Below are positions 16,274 through 24,050 of a stretch of DNA of 64,000 nt, piece after piece. Positions within the stretch are counted from its first letter, which is position 1; each line of letters opens with the position of its first letter. The position numbers and the translations under genes were made by a program. This DNA is from Hymenobacter nitidus (lineage in GTDB: Bacteria > Bacteroidota > Bacteroidia > Cytophagales > Hymenobacteraceae). Location of the stretch: assembly GCF_020447315.1 (NCBI RefSeq), contig NZ_JAJADQ010000009.1, positions 163,853-227,852 of the forward strand, read 5' to 3'. The notes under the pieces are model-generated. The model worked only from the letters and a program-made list of their open reading frames with translations. It was not told the origin of the DNA and searched no databases.

Positions 16274-18106
16274 TTAGCGGCGTTTTACGAATTTATCGGC
16301 GCTGCCCTGCAGCCAGTACTCCCAGTTTTTGCGCACCACTTTGCCCCGGAGGTACTTTTCAATCATGAGTGAGGCCAGCGGAGCCGCCGAGGTACCGCCA
16401 AAGCCCGCGTTTTCGATAAAGACGGCAATGGCAATCTTGGGGTCTTCGGCCGGGGCGAAGGCGGCAAATGTGGCGTGGTCGTCGCCGTGGGGGTTTTGCA
16501 CGGTGCCGGTTTTGCCCGCCACCGAAATACCGAACTGGGCCAGGCTGGCGAAGTTGCCGGTGCCGCCGCGCCCGTCCACTACGGCCTGCATGCCCGGTAT
16601 CACGGTTTCGAAGTACTTCGGGTCCACGGTGGTTACGTGGCGCTGCAGGTACTCGGCCCGCGGGCCGCCCTGCCCGATGCCGCGCACGAAATGCGGGGTG
16701 TAGTAGTAGCCACGGTTGGCAATGGTGGCCATGATATTGGCCATCTGGAGCCCGGTAATACCGATTTCACCCTGCCCGATGCTAAGCGAGTACACCGTTT
16801 TATAGCCCCAGCGGTGGTAGCCGTAGGCTTTGTCGTAGAACTCGGGCGAGGGAATCATGCCTTTCTTCTCGCTGGCCATGTCTACGCCCAGCTTGCTGCC
16901 CAGGCCAAACGACATAACCTGCCGCCGCCACTCGCCCAGGCCCAGGCGGGCATCTTCGAAGCGGTTGGTGGAGCGGCCGCGCAGCACGCTGGCCCGCATT
17001 ACCTGGTAGAAATACGGGTTGCAGCTGTTCTTGATGGCCAGGGTTACGTTGCGGGGCGCTTCGTGGCGGTGGGTACAGCGCACCAGCTTCCAGTTGCAGT
17101 CGAAAGGCGTGTCGGGCGTGACAACGCCCATCTGCAGGGCCACCAGCTCGTTCACCATCTTAAACACCGAGCCCGGCGGGTACGTCGCCATCAGCGGCCG
17201 GTTGAACAGGGGCCGCTCGGGGTTGTTGAGCAGCTCCATGTAGCGGTTGCCCATGCCCTTGCCGGTCAGAATGGAGGGCTCGTACATGGGCGCCGACACC
17301 AAAGCCAGGATTTCGCCGGTCTTAGGGTCGAGGGCCACAATGGAGCCCCGCTTGCCCTGCATCAGCAGCTCGCCGTACTTCTGCAGCTCAATGTCGATGC
17401 TGGTGTGCAGGTCCTGGCCCGCCACCGAGAGCGTATCAAACTCACCGTTACGAAAGGAGCCTTTTTCGATGCCGCGCACGTTGACCATGCGGTACTGCAC
17501 GCCGCGCCGGCCCATCAGCACCGACTCGTAGAACGACTCCAGCCCGGTGATGCCCAGGTTGTCGCCGGGCAGGTACTTGGCGTACTTGGGCTTCTCCAGA
17601 AAAGCCGGCGTGATGGCGCCCACGTAGCCCAGGGCGTGGGCCATATTTTCGGTTTTGTAGGAGCGCGCCATCCGGGCCTTAATACTGAAGCCGGGAAAGT
17701 CAATCAGGTTGTCCTGAATAGTAGCCAGCTCGGGCGTACTCAGGTTCTGCACCAGCGGCGAGGCCTTCACGCGCGAGTAGGCGCGGGCGGTTTGCAGCCC
17801 CTCACGTACTTCTTCCAGCGGCAGCTGCAGCAACTGGCAAAAGCGGACGGTATCGAGCTGCTTAACCTCGCGCGGCACCACCATCAAATCGTACACGGGC
17901 GTGTTCTGCACCAGCAGCTGCCCGTTGCGGTCGTAAATCAGGCCGCGGTAGGGCACCTGCACAATGCGCTGCAGCGTGTTGCGGTCGGCGGCCAGCTTGT
18001 AGCTGCCGTCGAGGACCTGGATGTAGAAGAGTCGGGCCCCAAATACCAGCGCCACGACCAGGAATAAGGCCTGAACGACGTATTTGCGGCCTTCGAGGTA
18101 TTGCAA
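16274..18106 (-). CDS. mrdA: Penicillin-binding protein 2 (elongasome transpeptidase)
   Basis: A 610-aa class B PBP: N-terminal membrane anchor, PBP dimerisation domain (YRGLIYDRNGQLLV), and a transpeptidase domain with the SVFK motif (catalytic Ser313, Lys316), the S-x-N motif KNSCNPY and the KTG motif AGKTGTV. It cross-links peptidoglycan with RodA during rod elongation. The TTG at 18106 gives MQYLEGRKYVVQ, typical for this group. A perfect -7 box at 18156-18163 lies just upstream of it and inside any longer reading frame, which argues against the possible start at 18202. It is separated from mreD by a plus-strand block (18550-22343). Confidence 0.94.
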   Translation of the reverse strand: MQYLEGRKYVVQALFLVVALVFGARLFYIQVLDGSYKLAADRNTLQRIVQVPYRGLIYDRNGQLLVQNTPVYDLMVVPREVKQLDTVRFCQLLQLPLEEVREGLQTARAYSRVKASPLVQNLSTPELATIQDNLIDFPGFSIKARMARSYKTENMAHALGYVGAITPAFLEKPKYAKYLPGDNLGITGLESFYESVLMGRRGVQYRMVNVRGIEKGSFRNGEFDTLSVAGQDLHTSIDIELQKYGELLMQGKRGSIVALDPKTGEILALVSAPMYEPSILTGKGMGNRYMELLNNPERPLFNRPLMATYPPGSVFKMVNELVALQMGVVTPDTPFDCNWKLVRCTHRHEAPRNVTLAIKNSCNPYFYQVMRASVLRGRSTNRFEDARLGLGEWRRQVMSFGLGSKLGVDMASEKKGMIPSPEFYDKAYGYHRWGYKTVYSLSIGQGEIGITGLQMANIMATIANRGYYYTPHFVRGIGQGGPRAEYLQRHVTTVDPKYFETVIPGMQAVVDGRGGTGNFASLAQFGISVAGKTGTVQNPHGDDHATFAAFAPAEDPKIAIAVFIENAGFGGTSAAPLASLMIEKYLRGKVVRKNWEYWLQGSADKFVKRR

Positions 18107-18549
18107 AGCAAAAGAAACTGAGGGTACACACCTGCCAGCCCACCGGCCGGATTCACAAAGATACGACGGTGAAATGGGGATTCTGTGAAATGCAAAAACC
18201 AAGGGTATGGTTCAGTTGCCCGAAATCAGCCGGCTCCGGTCCTGCTCGCTGCCGGGTATCAGCTGGCTACATTTTTTTCAGTTTTTCAGCCAGCGTTTCG
18301 GGCCATTCACATAGCGAATGAATCCATTGGGCGAGAAATCGTGCTACTGCATATAGCTATAGTCAAACCTTGGAACGCATTGTTCAGTTAGTAGCACTCT
18401 GCCGGATACCACTGTGCAACACTGTCCGATACTCTACTAATCCTTGGCTTCTGCTTCCGGGCTGTCTTTTTTCCAGTACTATTCTCCGTGGTAATCAGCC
18501 ACGGAAGCCCTTTCCGACCTACTTTTTCCCACCGTTCTGTTTAGTTGCT
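18107..18549. other. Intergenic region upstream of mrdA and the 18550 gene
   Basis: 443 bases with no convincing gene. It contains the mrdA -7 box (18156-18163, minus strand) and the leader of the plus-strand gene at 18550, including a small 7-bp hairpin (18485-18491 with 18499-18505). The middle part is locally AT-richer than the surroundings. No repeat or RNA gene was recognised. Confidence 0.5.
18156..18163 (-). promoter_or_regulatory. mrdA -7 promoter element
   Basis: TATCTTTG on the minus strand is an exact match to TAnnTTTG, placed about 50 bases upstream of the TTG start of mrdA. No clear TTG -33 element at the usual spacing was seen. It implies that mrdA-rodA have their own promoter rather than depending on mreBCD. 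Confidence 0.55.
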
Positions 18550-18999
18550 ATGAAACACTTCTTCTCGCTGCTCACCCTCACTTTTCTTATCAGCTCCCAA
18601 GCCTTTGCGCAATCCTCGGATTCGCAGCGCCTGGCCATGGTCGAGGATGAATCCAGCCGGTCGGATACGCCGGTAAGCCCCGTGCGCCTAGCCTGCGCGC
18701 CGCTACTGGGGCAGGTAGTCGATGGGGAAGGTCAGCCGCTGACCGGCGCCACGCTGCTCATCAAAGGCACCCAGCACGTGTATATTACCGACAACGATGG
18801 GCGCTTTCAGCTGACGGCCCCCGTGTACTACAAGCAGGTAATGGCCGTGGAAGCGGCCGGCTACACTACCCGCCTGATTCCGCTGAACGACTGCAAGCTG
18901 CCGGTAGTAGTGCTGGAGCGCGACCCCAGTTCCAAGATCAAGCGCACCGGCAAGCGTGCTGGTCAGGTCACGCGCCGGGGCGACGCATTCATGCAATAG
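18550..18999 (+). CDS. Exported CarboxypepD_reg-like domain protein
   Basis: A 149-aa protein with a signal peptide (cleavage near QAFAQ) and a single CarboxypepD_reg/CNA-B-type beta-sandwich: GQVVDGEGQPLTGATLLIKG, TDNDGRFQLTAPV, and a VEAAGY strand, as in the N-terminal plug-proximal domain of SusC-type receptors. Here the domain stands alone, followed by a basic tail (KIKRTGKRAGQVTRRGD). Function is unknown; stand-alone versions are common in Bacteroidota envelopes. It is the first plus-strand gene inside the interrupted mre/mrd cluster, but lies 348 bases before the cytochrome gene and is probably a separate transcript. Confidence 0.75.
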   Translation: MKHFFSLLTLTFLISSQAFAQSSDSQRLAMVEDESSRSDTPVSPVRLACAPLLGQVVDGEGQPLTGATLLIKGTQHVYITDNDGRFQLTAPVYYKQVMAVEAAGYTTRLIPLNDCKLPVVVLERDPSSKIKRTGKRAGQVTRRGDAFMQ

Positions 19000-19347
19000 C
19001 CGATACACGCCCTGAGCCTCCTTCAAGGGGCTGCCTGCGGCAAGGCAGTGTTGCTCTCTGCTCTATTGTTGAGCTTGCCGTATACCAAGTATAATTATTC
19101 TGCTGCCGCTGAATTGACTCTGGCATGAGTACAATTTTGTCCGGGTTTTCCTTAAAAACATGATATGCCATAGTCCTGGGTTTTTCCTAAAGAGGGTGGA
19201 CCGACCTTGACCGAGCGTTTCCGGTCTTTTAACGAATAGTAATATAGTTAGCCGCTATTTCACTCTAACTTTTTGAGCTCAAAGAGATTATTCGTCCGGT
19301 TATAATAACCAAACGACGTTGTTCTTTTTAGCACTCTTCTCTGCCTA
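19000..19347. other. Intergenic region before the cytochrome lipoprotein gene
   Basis: 348 AT-richer bases with no gene. A 12-bp perfect palindrome TTTGAGCTCAAA at 19272-19283, about 65 bases before the cytochrome start, could be an operator. A palindrome of that length is also expected by chance every few kilobases, so the evidence is weak. Confidence 0.4.
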
Positions 19348-19737
19348 ATGCACAATTTTCTACGCTTACTCCCGACTCGGGCTTTCGCCGGAGTCATAGT
19401 TTCCTTGTTGGCTTTTGCCTCCGCCTGCACGTACTCGCAGGGTGCCGAGCCCAGCCCGTGCAATGACCCCACACCGGTTACGTACGCCAAAGTCATTTCA
19501 CCCATTTTCGACGCCAACTGCCGGGCCTGCCACGGAGCGGGTGTGTATCAGACCCTGGGTGGCGGCAACGACTATAGCACCTACGAAGGCATCAAGCGGC
19601 AGTCGTCGCGCCTGATTCTGGGCTGCATTCAGCACGAGGCCGGCTACAACCCCATGCCCAAGGGCGGGGCCAAGATTGCGGAGTGCGACATCCAGAAAAT
19701 CAAGACCTGGATTGAAGCCGGCCAGCCCAACGACTAG
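19348..19737 (+). CDS. Mono-heme cytochrome c-like lipoprotein
   Basis: A 129-aa exported lipoprotein: signal with lipobox ASAC (Cys27), one c-type heme attachment motif CRACH (Cys58, Cys61, His62), and a likely distal axial ligand Met103 in NPMPKGG, the usual position in small class I cytochromes. It should sit on the periplasmic side as a one-electron carrier. Heme attachment would need the Ccm system, which is encoded at 44503-49429. It starts a tight plus-strand run with YceI, DUF5777-like, HMA-like and truncated hemoglobin genes (gaps of 12-75 bases), suggesting one operon for periplasmic redox chemistry. Confidence 0.85.
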   Translation: MHNFLRLLPTRAFAGVIVSLLAFASACTYSQGAEPSPCNDPTPVTYAKVISPIFDANCRACHGAGVYQTLGGGNDYSTYEGIKRQSSRLILGCIQHEAGYNPMPKGGAKIAECDIQKIKTWIEAGQPND

Positions 19738-19812
19738 GCGCGGCCAGCTTCTCTACTTCCCCGGCCCATGCCTGGCCGGGCTCCGTCCTCCCACCACCTT
19801 ACGCACCCCTTC

Positions 19813-20412
19813 ATGAAGAGGCTGTTGTCCTTTTTGCTTATTCCCATGCTTCTGACGGCTTCCCAGACCGGTTGGGCACAGGGAAAATTCATGACCAAAG
19901 CGGGTCGCGTTACCTTTTTTTCCACCAGTATCCTTGAGGACATCGAGGCCCGCAACACGGCGGCGGCGGCCGTGCTCGATCTGGCCGGCGGCCAGCTGGC
20001 GTTCAGCGTGCCGATTAAGGAGTTCATGTTTAAGCGCACCCTGATGCAGGAGCACTTCAACGAGAACTACATGGAATCAAACAAATTCCCGAAAGCGACT
20101 TTCTCCGGGCGCTTTATCGACCTGAACGTGGCGGCCCTGAATGAGCCCGGCTCGCACGCGGTGAAGGTGGAAGGCGACCTGACGCTGCACGGCGTGACCC
20201 ACCACATGGTGGTGCCGGCCACGCTAGAGCTGAAGAACAACCAGCTCTCGGCCTTTGCCCTGTTCAGCGTGGCCCCGGCCGACTACAACATCGAAATCCC
20301 GCTGTTGGTGCGGGAAAATATCGCCAAAATCGTGAGCATCCGAGTGGGTCTGACCTGTGACCCGGTGGGGGGCGCTGCCGCGCCGGTTACCCGCTCCGCC
20401 TCTCCTAACTAA
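19813..20412 (+). CDS. YceI family periplasmic protein
   Basis: A 199-aa protein with a signal peptide (cleavage near GWAQ) and the YceI lipocalin-like fold: AGRVTFFSTS, the characteristic SNKFPKATFSG strand, and VEGDLTLHGVTH near residue 130. YceI proteins bind polyisoprenoids or quinone-like lipids in the periplasm, and some are associated with cytochromes. The ATG at 19813 starts at the signal peptide; upstream in-frame codons would add a Pro/His-rich extension. It is second in the redox operon, between the cytochrome and DUF5777-like genes. The lipid it binds cannot be told from sequence. Confidence 0.88.
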   Translation: MKRLLSFLLIPMLLTASQTGWAQGKFMTKAGRVTFFSTSILEDIEARNTAAAAVLDLAGGQLAFSVPIKEFMFKRTLMQEHFNENYMESNKFPKATFSGRFIDLNVAALNEPGSHAVKVEGDLTLHGVTHHMVVPATLELKNNQLSAFALFSVAPADYNIEIPLLVRENIAKIVSIRVGLTCDPVGGAAAPVTRSASPN

Positions 20413-20435
20413 GTTTTTACGCTGCGTTTACCCAT

Positions 20436-21344
20436 ATGAAATCACCTCGACACACTTTTTCCTTTCTATTCAGCCTCGCTATTGCCCTGCTGGCCTTCGC
20501 CCCTGCTGCCCAGGCCCAGGACGACCTGCTCGGGCAGCTTGAAAAGGAGACTACCGACCCCGGCAAGCGGGAAGTAGTGGCCGCCACCTTCAAGGGCACT
20601 CACATCATCAACTCGCAGTCGGTGGAAACGCCGGGCAAGGGCACGATGGCCTTTCTGATTCAGCACCGCTTTGGTACGCTCAACAGCGGAGCCTACAACT
20701 TCTTTGGCCTCGACCAGGCCGTGCTGCGCCTGAGCTTCGAATATGGCCTGACCAGCCGCCTGACTGCCGGCATCGGCCGCAGCTCTCAGGAGAAGACGTT
20801 CGACGGCTTTTTGAAATACCGGGCCATTCGTCAGACCACTGGGGCCCGGCCCATGCCGGTGTCGGTGACGCTGTTTGCCTCCTCGGCCATTACCACGCTG
20901 AAGTTCAACACGCCTTCCGAGCGCACCACGGCCTCTCGCGTGACCTACGCCTACCAGGCCCTGATTGCCCGCAAGTTCAGCCCCGACCTGTCGATTCAGC
21001 TGATGCCCACCCTGATTCACCGCAACTTCGTGGCCACGCCCACCGAGCAGAACGACGTGTACGCCCTGGGCGGGGCGCTGCGCCAGAAAATCACTAAGCG
21101 CACGGTGCTCACGGCTGATTACTACTACCTGCTGCCGGGCAACACGGCCGACAATTTCCGCAACGCCCTGGGCCTGGGGGTGGACATCGAAACCGGCGGC
21201 CACATCTTTCAGCTGCACGTGACCAACTCCTTGGGCATGACCGAGAAGTTCTTTGTGCCCGAAACCACTGGTAAGTTTTTCGAAGGCGACTTGTATTTCG
21301 GCTTCACAGTGGCCCGCAACTTCACCATCAAGTCGCAGATTTAA
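20436..21344 (+). CDS. DUF5777-like predicted outer-membrane beta-barrel
   Basis: A 302-aa protein with a signal peptide (cleavage near AQAQ) and then alternating hydrophobic beta-strands up to a terminal aromatic-rich strand, as in outer-membrane barrels. Segments such as YGLTSRLTAGIGR and RTVLTADYYYLLPG are typical barrel hairpins. The family, as far as I recognise it, is the DUF5777 barrel found next to YceI and cytochrome genes in Bacteroidota. Function is unknown; transport or an outer-membrane role in the same redox pathway is inferred from neighbours only. It starts 23 bases after YceI. Confidence 0.75.
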   Translation: MKSPRHTFSFLFSLAIALLAFAPAAQAQDDLLGQLEKETTDPGKREVVAATFKGTHIINSQSVETPGKGTMAFLIQHRFGTLNSGAYNFFGLDQAVLRLSFEYGLTSRLTAGIGRSSQEKTFDGFLKYRAIRQTTGARPMPVSVTLFASSAITTLKFNTPSERTTASRVTYAYQALIARKFSPDLSIQLMPTLIHRNFVATPTEQNDVYALGGALRQKITKRTVLTADYYYLLPGNTADNFRNALGLGVDIETGGHIFQLHVTNSLGMTEKFFVPETTGKFFEGDLYFGFTVARNFTIKSQI

Positions 21345-21356
21345 TCCGTTTGCCCC

Positions 21357-21782
21357 GTGTGTAGTTTGTTTCGTTTCCGTGGGTGGCCGCTAGCCCTAGC
21401 CATCTTGGTCGTGTCCGTACTTGTCTGGAGCAGCTGGGAGGAACCCAACCTGCACGAGTACGCCCCGCCGGTAGAATTCATTACCCTGAACGCCCCGAAC
21501 CTGCAACCCGGCCCGGCGGCCCGGCAGCTGCAGATGCAGGCGCAGGCCTTGCCCGGCGTCACGGCCTGCGCCCTGCGGGCCGACAAGCAGCTGCTAATGC
21601 TGGCCTTTAACCCCGAGCAGCTTACCGCCGAGCAGATCTGCCGCAAGCTGGCCCTGACCGCCCTGCCGGCCCAGGCCCCCGACCCGACCGTGCGCCAGTG
21701 CCCGGTGCCGCCCGGCTACGTCATGGCGCTGGAGCGCCTGCGCTTTGCCCTGAACCTGCGGCGGCTTTTCGTGGTCGTCTAG
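21357..21782 (+). CDS. Single-pass membrane protein with HMA-like fold, no metal-binding cysteines
   Basis: 141 aa beginning at a GTG 12 bases after the DUF5777-like gene. One N-terminal transmembrane segment (LALAILVVSVLVW) is followed by a periplasmic domain of about 75 residues whose order (LPGVTACALRADKQLLMLAF, then LTAEQICRKLALTALP) resembles the beta-alpha-beta HMA/metallochaperone fold. The CxxC pair of HMA proteins is absent. It is encoded between the barrel and the truncated hemoglobin. Function is unknown; the fold assignment is by pattern, not alignment. Confidence 0.6.
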   Translation: MCSLFRFRGWPLALAILVVSVLVWSSWEEPNLHEYAPPVEFITLNAPNLQPGPAARQLQMQAQALPGVTACALRADKQLLMLAFNPEQLTAEQICRKLALTALPAQAPDPTVRQCPVPPGYVMALERLRFALNLRRLFVVV

Positions 21783-21842
21783 CCCGGTTGTTCGCCATCT
21801 TCCGCCTCTTGCCTTTTCACCTATTCCTTTTTTACGCTTCTT

Positions 21843-22343
21843 ATGAAACACCCTTTACTTATCGCCGCGCTGCTGGCTGGCAGCTTGTTGGTTAGCTCCT
21901 GCGGCAGCAACGCCGAAGAACCCGCCCCTACCCTGTACGACCGGCTGGGCAAAACTGAAGGCATTGCCAAAATCGTGGATGGGCTCATTGCCAACGTCGG
22001 GGCCGAAACCCAGAAGCCCGGCACGCTGATGCTCCGCTCGCACAAGCCCATGCTCGACGCCGTGAATGGCGTGAACGGCGGCGCCCCCACCGACCCGACC
22101 CGTCTGACGCGCCTGCGCAACAACTTCATCGACCAGCTGGGCGAGGCTACCGGCGGCCCATTGAAATACAAGGGTATGAACATGATTACGGCGCATACCG
22201 GCATGAAGATCACCCACAACGAATTTGCCGTGTGGCGTGAGCAGCTGGAGGCCTCGCTGGTTTCCAACCAAGTAGCGGATGCCGATAAGGTGGCACTGTA
22301 TGCCATTATCGACAAAATGCACGGCGACGTCGTAAACCGCTAA
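21843..22343 (+). CDS. Lipoprotein-anchored group 1 truncated hemoglobin
   Basis: 166 aa: lipoprotein signal with lipobox VSSC (Cys20), then a truncated-hemoglobin (2/2 fold) domain beginning TLYDRLGKTEGIAKIVDGL, the signature N-terminus of group 1. The candidate proximal heme ligand is His118 in ITAHTGMKITHNEF, the normal context. Most truncated hemoglobins are cytosolic and bind O2 or NO; this one should be exported and tethered by lipid. It is the last gene of the plus-strand redox operon, followed by a strong terminator at 22377. A role in O2 or NO handling in the periplasm is inference. Confidence 0.85.
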   Translation: MKHPLLIAALLAGSLLVSSCGSNAEEPAPTLYDRLGKTEGIAKIVDGLIANVGAETQKPGTLMLRSHKPMLDAVNGVNGGAPTDPTRLTRLRNNFIDQLGEATGGPLKYKGMNMITAHTGMKITHNEFAVWREQLEASLVSNQVADADKVALYAIIDKMHGDVVNR

Positions 22344-22376
22344 TCGGTTTTACGCCCGGCTACCAAGTCCGCTTGC

Positions 22377-22437
22377 CGCCGGCCTCAGTTTCCTCCGTTC
22401 TAACAGCTAGAACGAAGGAAACTGAGGCCGGCGTTTT
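22377..22437 (+). terminator. Long-stem terminator after the hemoglobin gene
   Basis: A 26-bp stem (22377-22402 with 22408-22433, one mismatch) with a 5-nt loop and trailing TTTT. It lies between two converging genes (hemoglobin and mreD) and could act bidirectionally. Confidence 0.85.
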
Positions 22438-22497
22438 GCTTGCCCGATTTGGAGGGGCAAGAACCAGGGTTATAGATAGCGCTAACCGGCGGGCACG

Positions 22498-23031
22498 CTA
22501 CCGGCTGCGGCGGCGTGTGGGGAAGAATACCAACTGGCTGATTAGCAGCGTGAGGCTGGTGTAGAGCGTGCTGATGATGATTTTGGCCAGCGTGAGGCCA
22601 AAAAAGTGGAAGCTCCCCAGCTCCAGCAGGAAGAAAGCCGTGTGGTGAATCAGCACCAGCAAGCTCAGGTAGACCACAAACCATTGCCAGCCCATCTGGT
22701 GGATACTGGCCGAATCGGCCGAGTCGTACCCGTCGCGCGGGGTGAGCAGGCGCAGCACCCAGGGGCGGCAGTACGTCAGGACCAGGGCCGCCGCGGCATG
22801 CAGGCCGCCGGTGTCGAAAAACAGGTCGACGATGAAGCCGACGCCGAAGCCCAGCAGCAGCTGCACCACGATGGGCGTGCTGATGGGCAGAAACAGCAGA
22901 AAGCCGATGTAGAGAATGCACCAGCCCAGGTCGAACAGCACGAAGTCGGTGCCGCTGATCAGGAACACGTACAGGCCCACATAGAGCACGAAGCGCAGCA
23001 GCTGAATAATGATGTCTCCTACTCCCCTCAC
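22498..23031 (-). CDS. mreD: Rod shape-determining protein MreD
   Basis: A 177-aa protein with about five hydrophobic segments, the expected size and layout of MreD. It is the membrane partner of MreC in the elongasome. Its ATG overlaps the mreC stop by four bases, the standard coupled arrangement. In related genomes mrdA and rodA usually follow directly; here mreD is the last gene before a block on the opposite strand (18550-22343). MreD is poorly conserved, so the call relies on order and topology. Confidence 0.9.
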   Translation of the reverse strand: MRGVGDIIIQLLRFVLYVGLYVFLISGTDFVLFDLGWCILYIGFLLFLPISTPIVVQLLLGFGVGFIVDLFFDTGGLHAAAALVLTYCRPWVLRLLTPRDGYDSADSASIHQMGWQWFVVYLSLLVLIHHTAFFLLELGSFHFFGLTLAKIIISTLYTSLTLLISQLVFFPTRRRSR

Positions 23032-23954
23032 GGCTTGTCCTCCTCTTCCGGTTTAATGCCCGACCGCACCTCTACCGTGTCGCGCTCGGCCTTGGGCCGG
23101 CTGCTGACTACGTAGACGTAAGTAAGCTTGGTGAAGTCGACGGCCAGGCGTACCCGCACGGTCCAGAAGTTCTTGTCGGGCTCTTTCACAAACGACTCAA
23201 CTTTGCCAATCATAACGCCCTCGGGGAAAATGGCATTGTAGCCCGAAGTCACGACCGTGTCGCCGCGCACGAGCTTGTTCTGGCGCGGAATGTAGTCGAG
23301 CAGCACCTGGGTAGGGTCGTCGCCGAGCCACTTGATGGTGCCGAACGTGCCGTCGCGCTGCAGCTTGGCCGAAATCGAGGTTTTGGAGTGCAGCACGGAG
23401 GTCACGGTGGCGTAATGCTCACTGGTCACTTTCACGCGGCCCACCACGCCGTCGGCGGCCAGCACGCCCATGCCGGGCTTCACCCCGTCGATGCTGCCGA
23501 CGTTCAGCGTAAGATAGTTATCCACTTTTCGGAGCGAATTGTTGATAACTCGGGCCGGAATCAGTGGATAATCCGGGTCGAGGGCCGGTAACTGGCGCAA
23601 ACCCAGCAGCAGGGAGTCGGGCCGGCCCAGCTTCTGCAGGCGCGCCTGGGTCAGGCTGTCCTTGGCCACGGGCAGGGTATCGGCCGCGCGCCCCATCAGG
23701 TCGGGGCGGTAGAGCTGCTGGCGCAGGCGGGCATTTTCGGCCACGAGGCTGCGGTTTACTTCAAACAGCCGGAAGTAGTCGTATACCCGGGTGCGGGCGG
23801 CCAGCACTTCGCCGGTGTAGGCATTGGCTGAGTTAAAAAAGGCCGCCTTCTGGTAAGAGCTGTTGCGCACGTACAGATATAAGCTCAACACCTCCAATAG
23901 TCCGAACACCAGGATGCCCCGGTAGCGGAAAAGGAAGTTGAGCAGATTGTTCAT
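23028..23954 (-). CDS. mreC: Rod shape-determining protein MreC
   Basis: A 308-aa bitopic membrane protein: one N-terminal transmembrane helix, a coiled-coil region (FEVNRSLVAENARLRQQLY), and a periplasmic double beta-barrel (NVGSIDGVKPGMGVLAADGVV, where IDGVKPGMGV is a family signature). It bridges MreB to PBP2 and RodA. It lies between mreB and mreD, with a conspicuous 16-bp hairpin in the 96-base gap to mreB. Residues after about 300 are acidic and Pro-rich (PEEEDKP). Confidence 0.94.
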   Translation of the reverse strand: MNNLLNFLFRYRGILVFGLLEVLSLYLYVRNSSYQKAAFFNSANAYTGEVLAARTRVYDYFRLFEVNRSLVAENARLRQQLYRPDLMGRAADTLPVAKDSLTQARLQKLGRPDSLLLGLRQLPALDPDYPLIPARVINNSLRKVDNYLTLNVGSIDGVKPGMGVLAADGVVGRVKVTSEHYATVTSVLHSKTSISAKLQRDGTFGTIKWLGDDPTQVLLDYIPRQNKLVRGDTVVTSGYNAIFPEGVMIGKVESFVKEPDKNFWTVRVRLAVDFTKLTYVYVVSSRPKAERDTVEVRSGIKPEEEDKP

Positions 23955-23983
23955 GCGGTAGTCAGTCGGGAAACAGAGAATGC

Positions 23984-24034
23984 AGAAGGAGGAATGAAGA
24001 TGCCGGAGCTGGTTCCGCCTTCATTCCTCCTTCT
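23984..24034. repeat. Perfect 16-bp inverted repeat between mreB and mreC
   Basis: The arms AGAAGGAGGAATGAAG (23984-23999) and its exact complement (24019-24034) enclose 19 bases that can pair further (CGGA with TTCCG). There is no following T-run on the minus strand, so it looks more like an intercistronic RNA hairpin than a simple terminator. Two of the paired segments contain GGAGGA-like sequence. Confidence 0.6.
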
Positions 24035-24050
24035 ATATTCCGCCTTATAA

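Noticed and set aside
16475..18067. 530-codon plus-strand frame opposite mrdA
   Set aside because: The mrdA product has all transpeptidase motifs. The opposite frame shows low-complexity His/Val/Gln-rich sequence and no homology pattern.
19272..19283. 12-bp palindrome TTTGAGCTCAAA upstream of the cytochrome gene
   Set aside because: Kept only as a note in the intergenic entry; such palindromes arise by chance every few kilobases.
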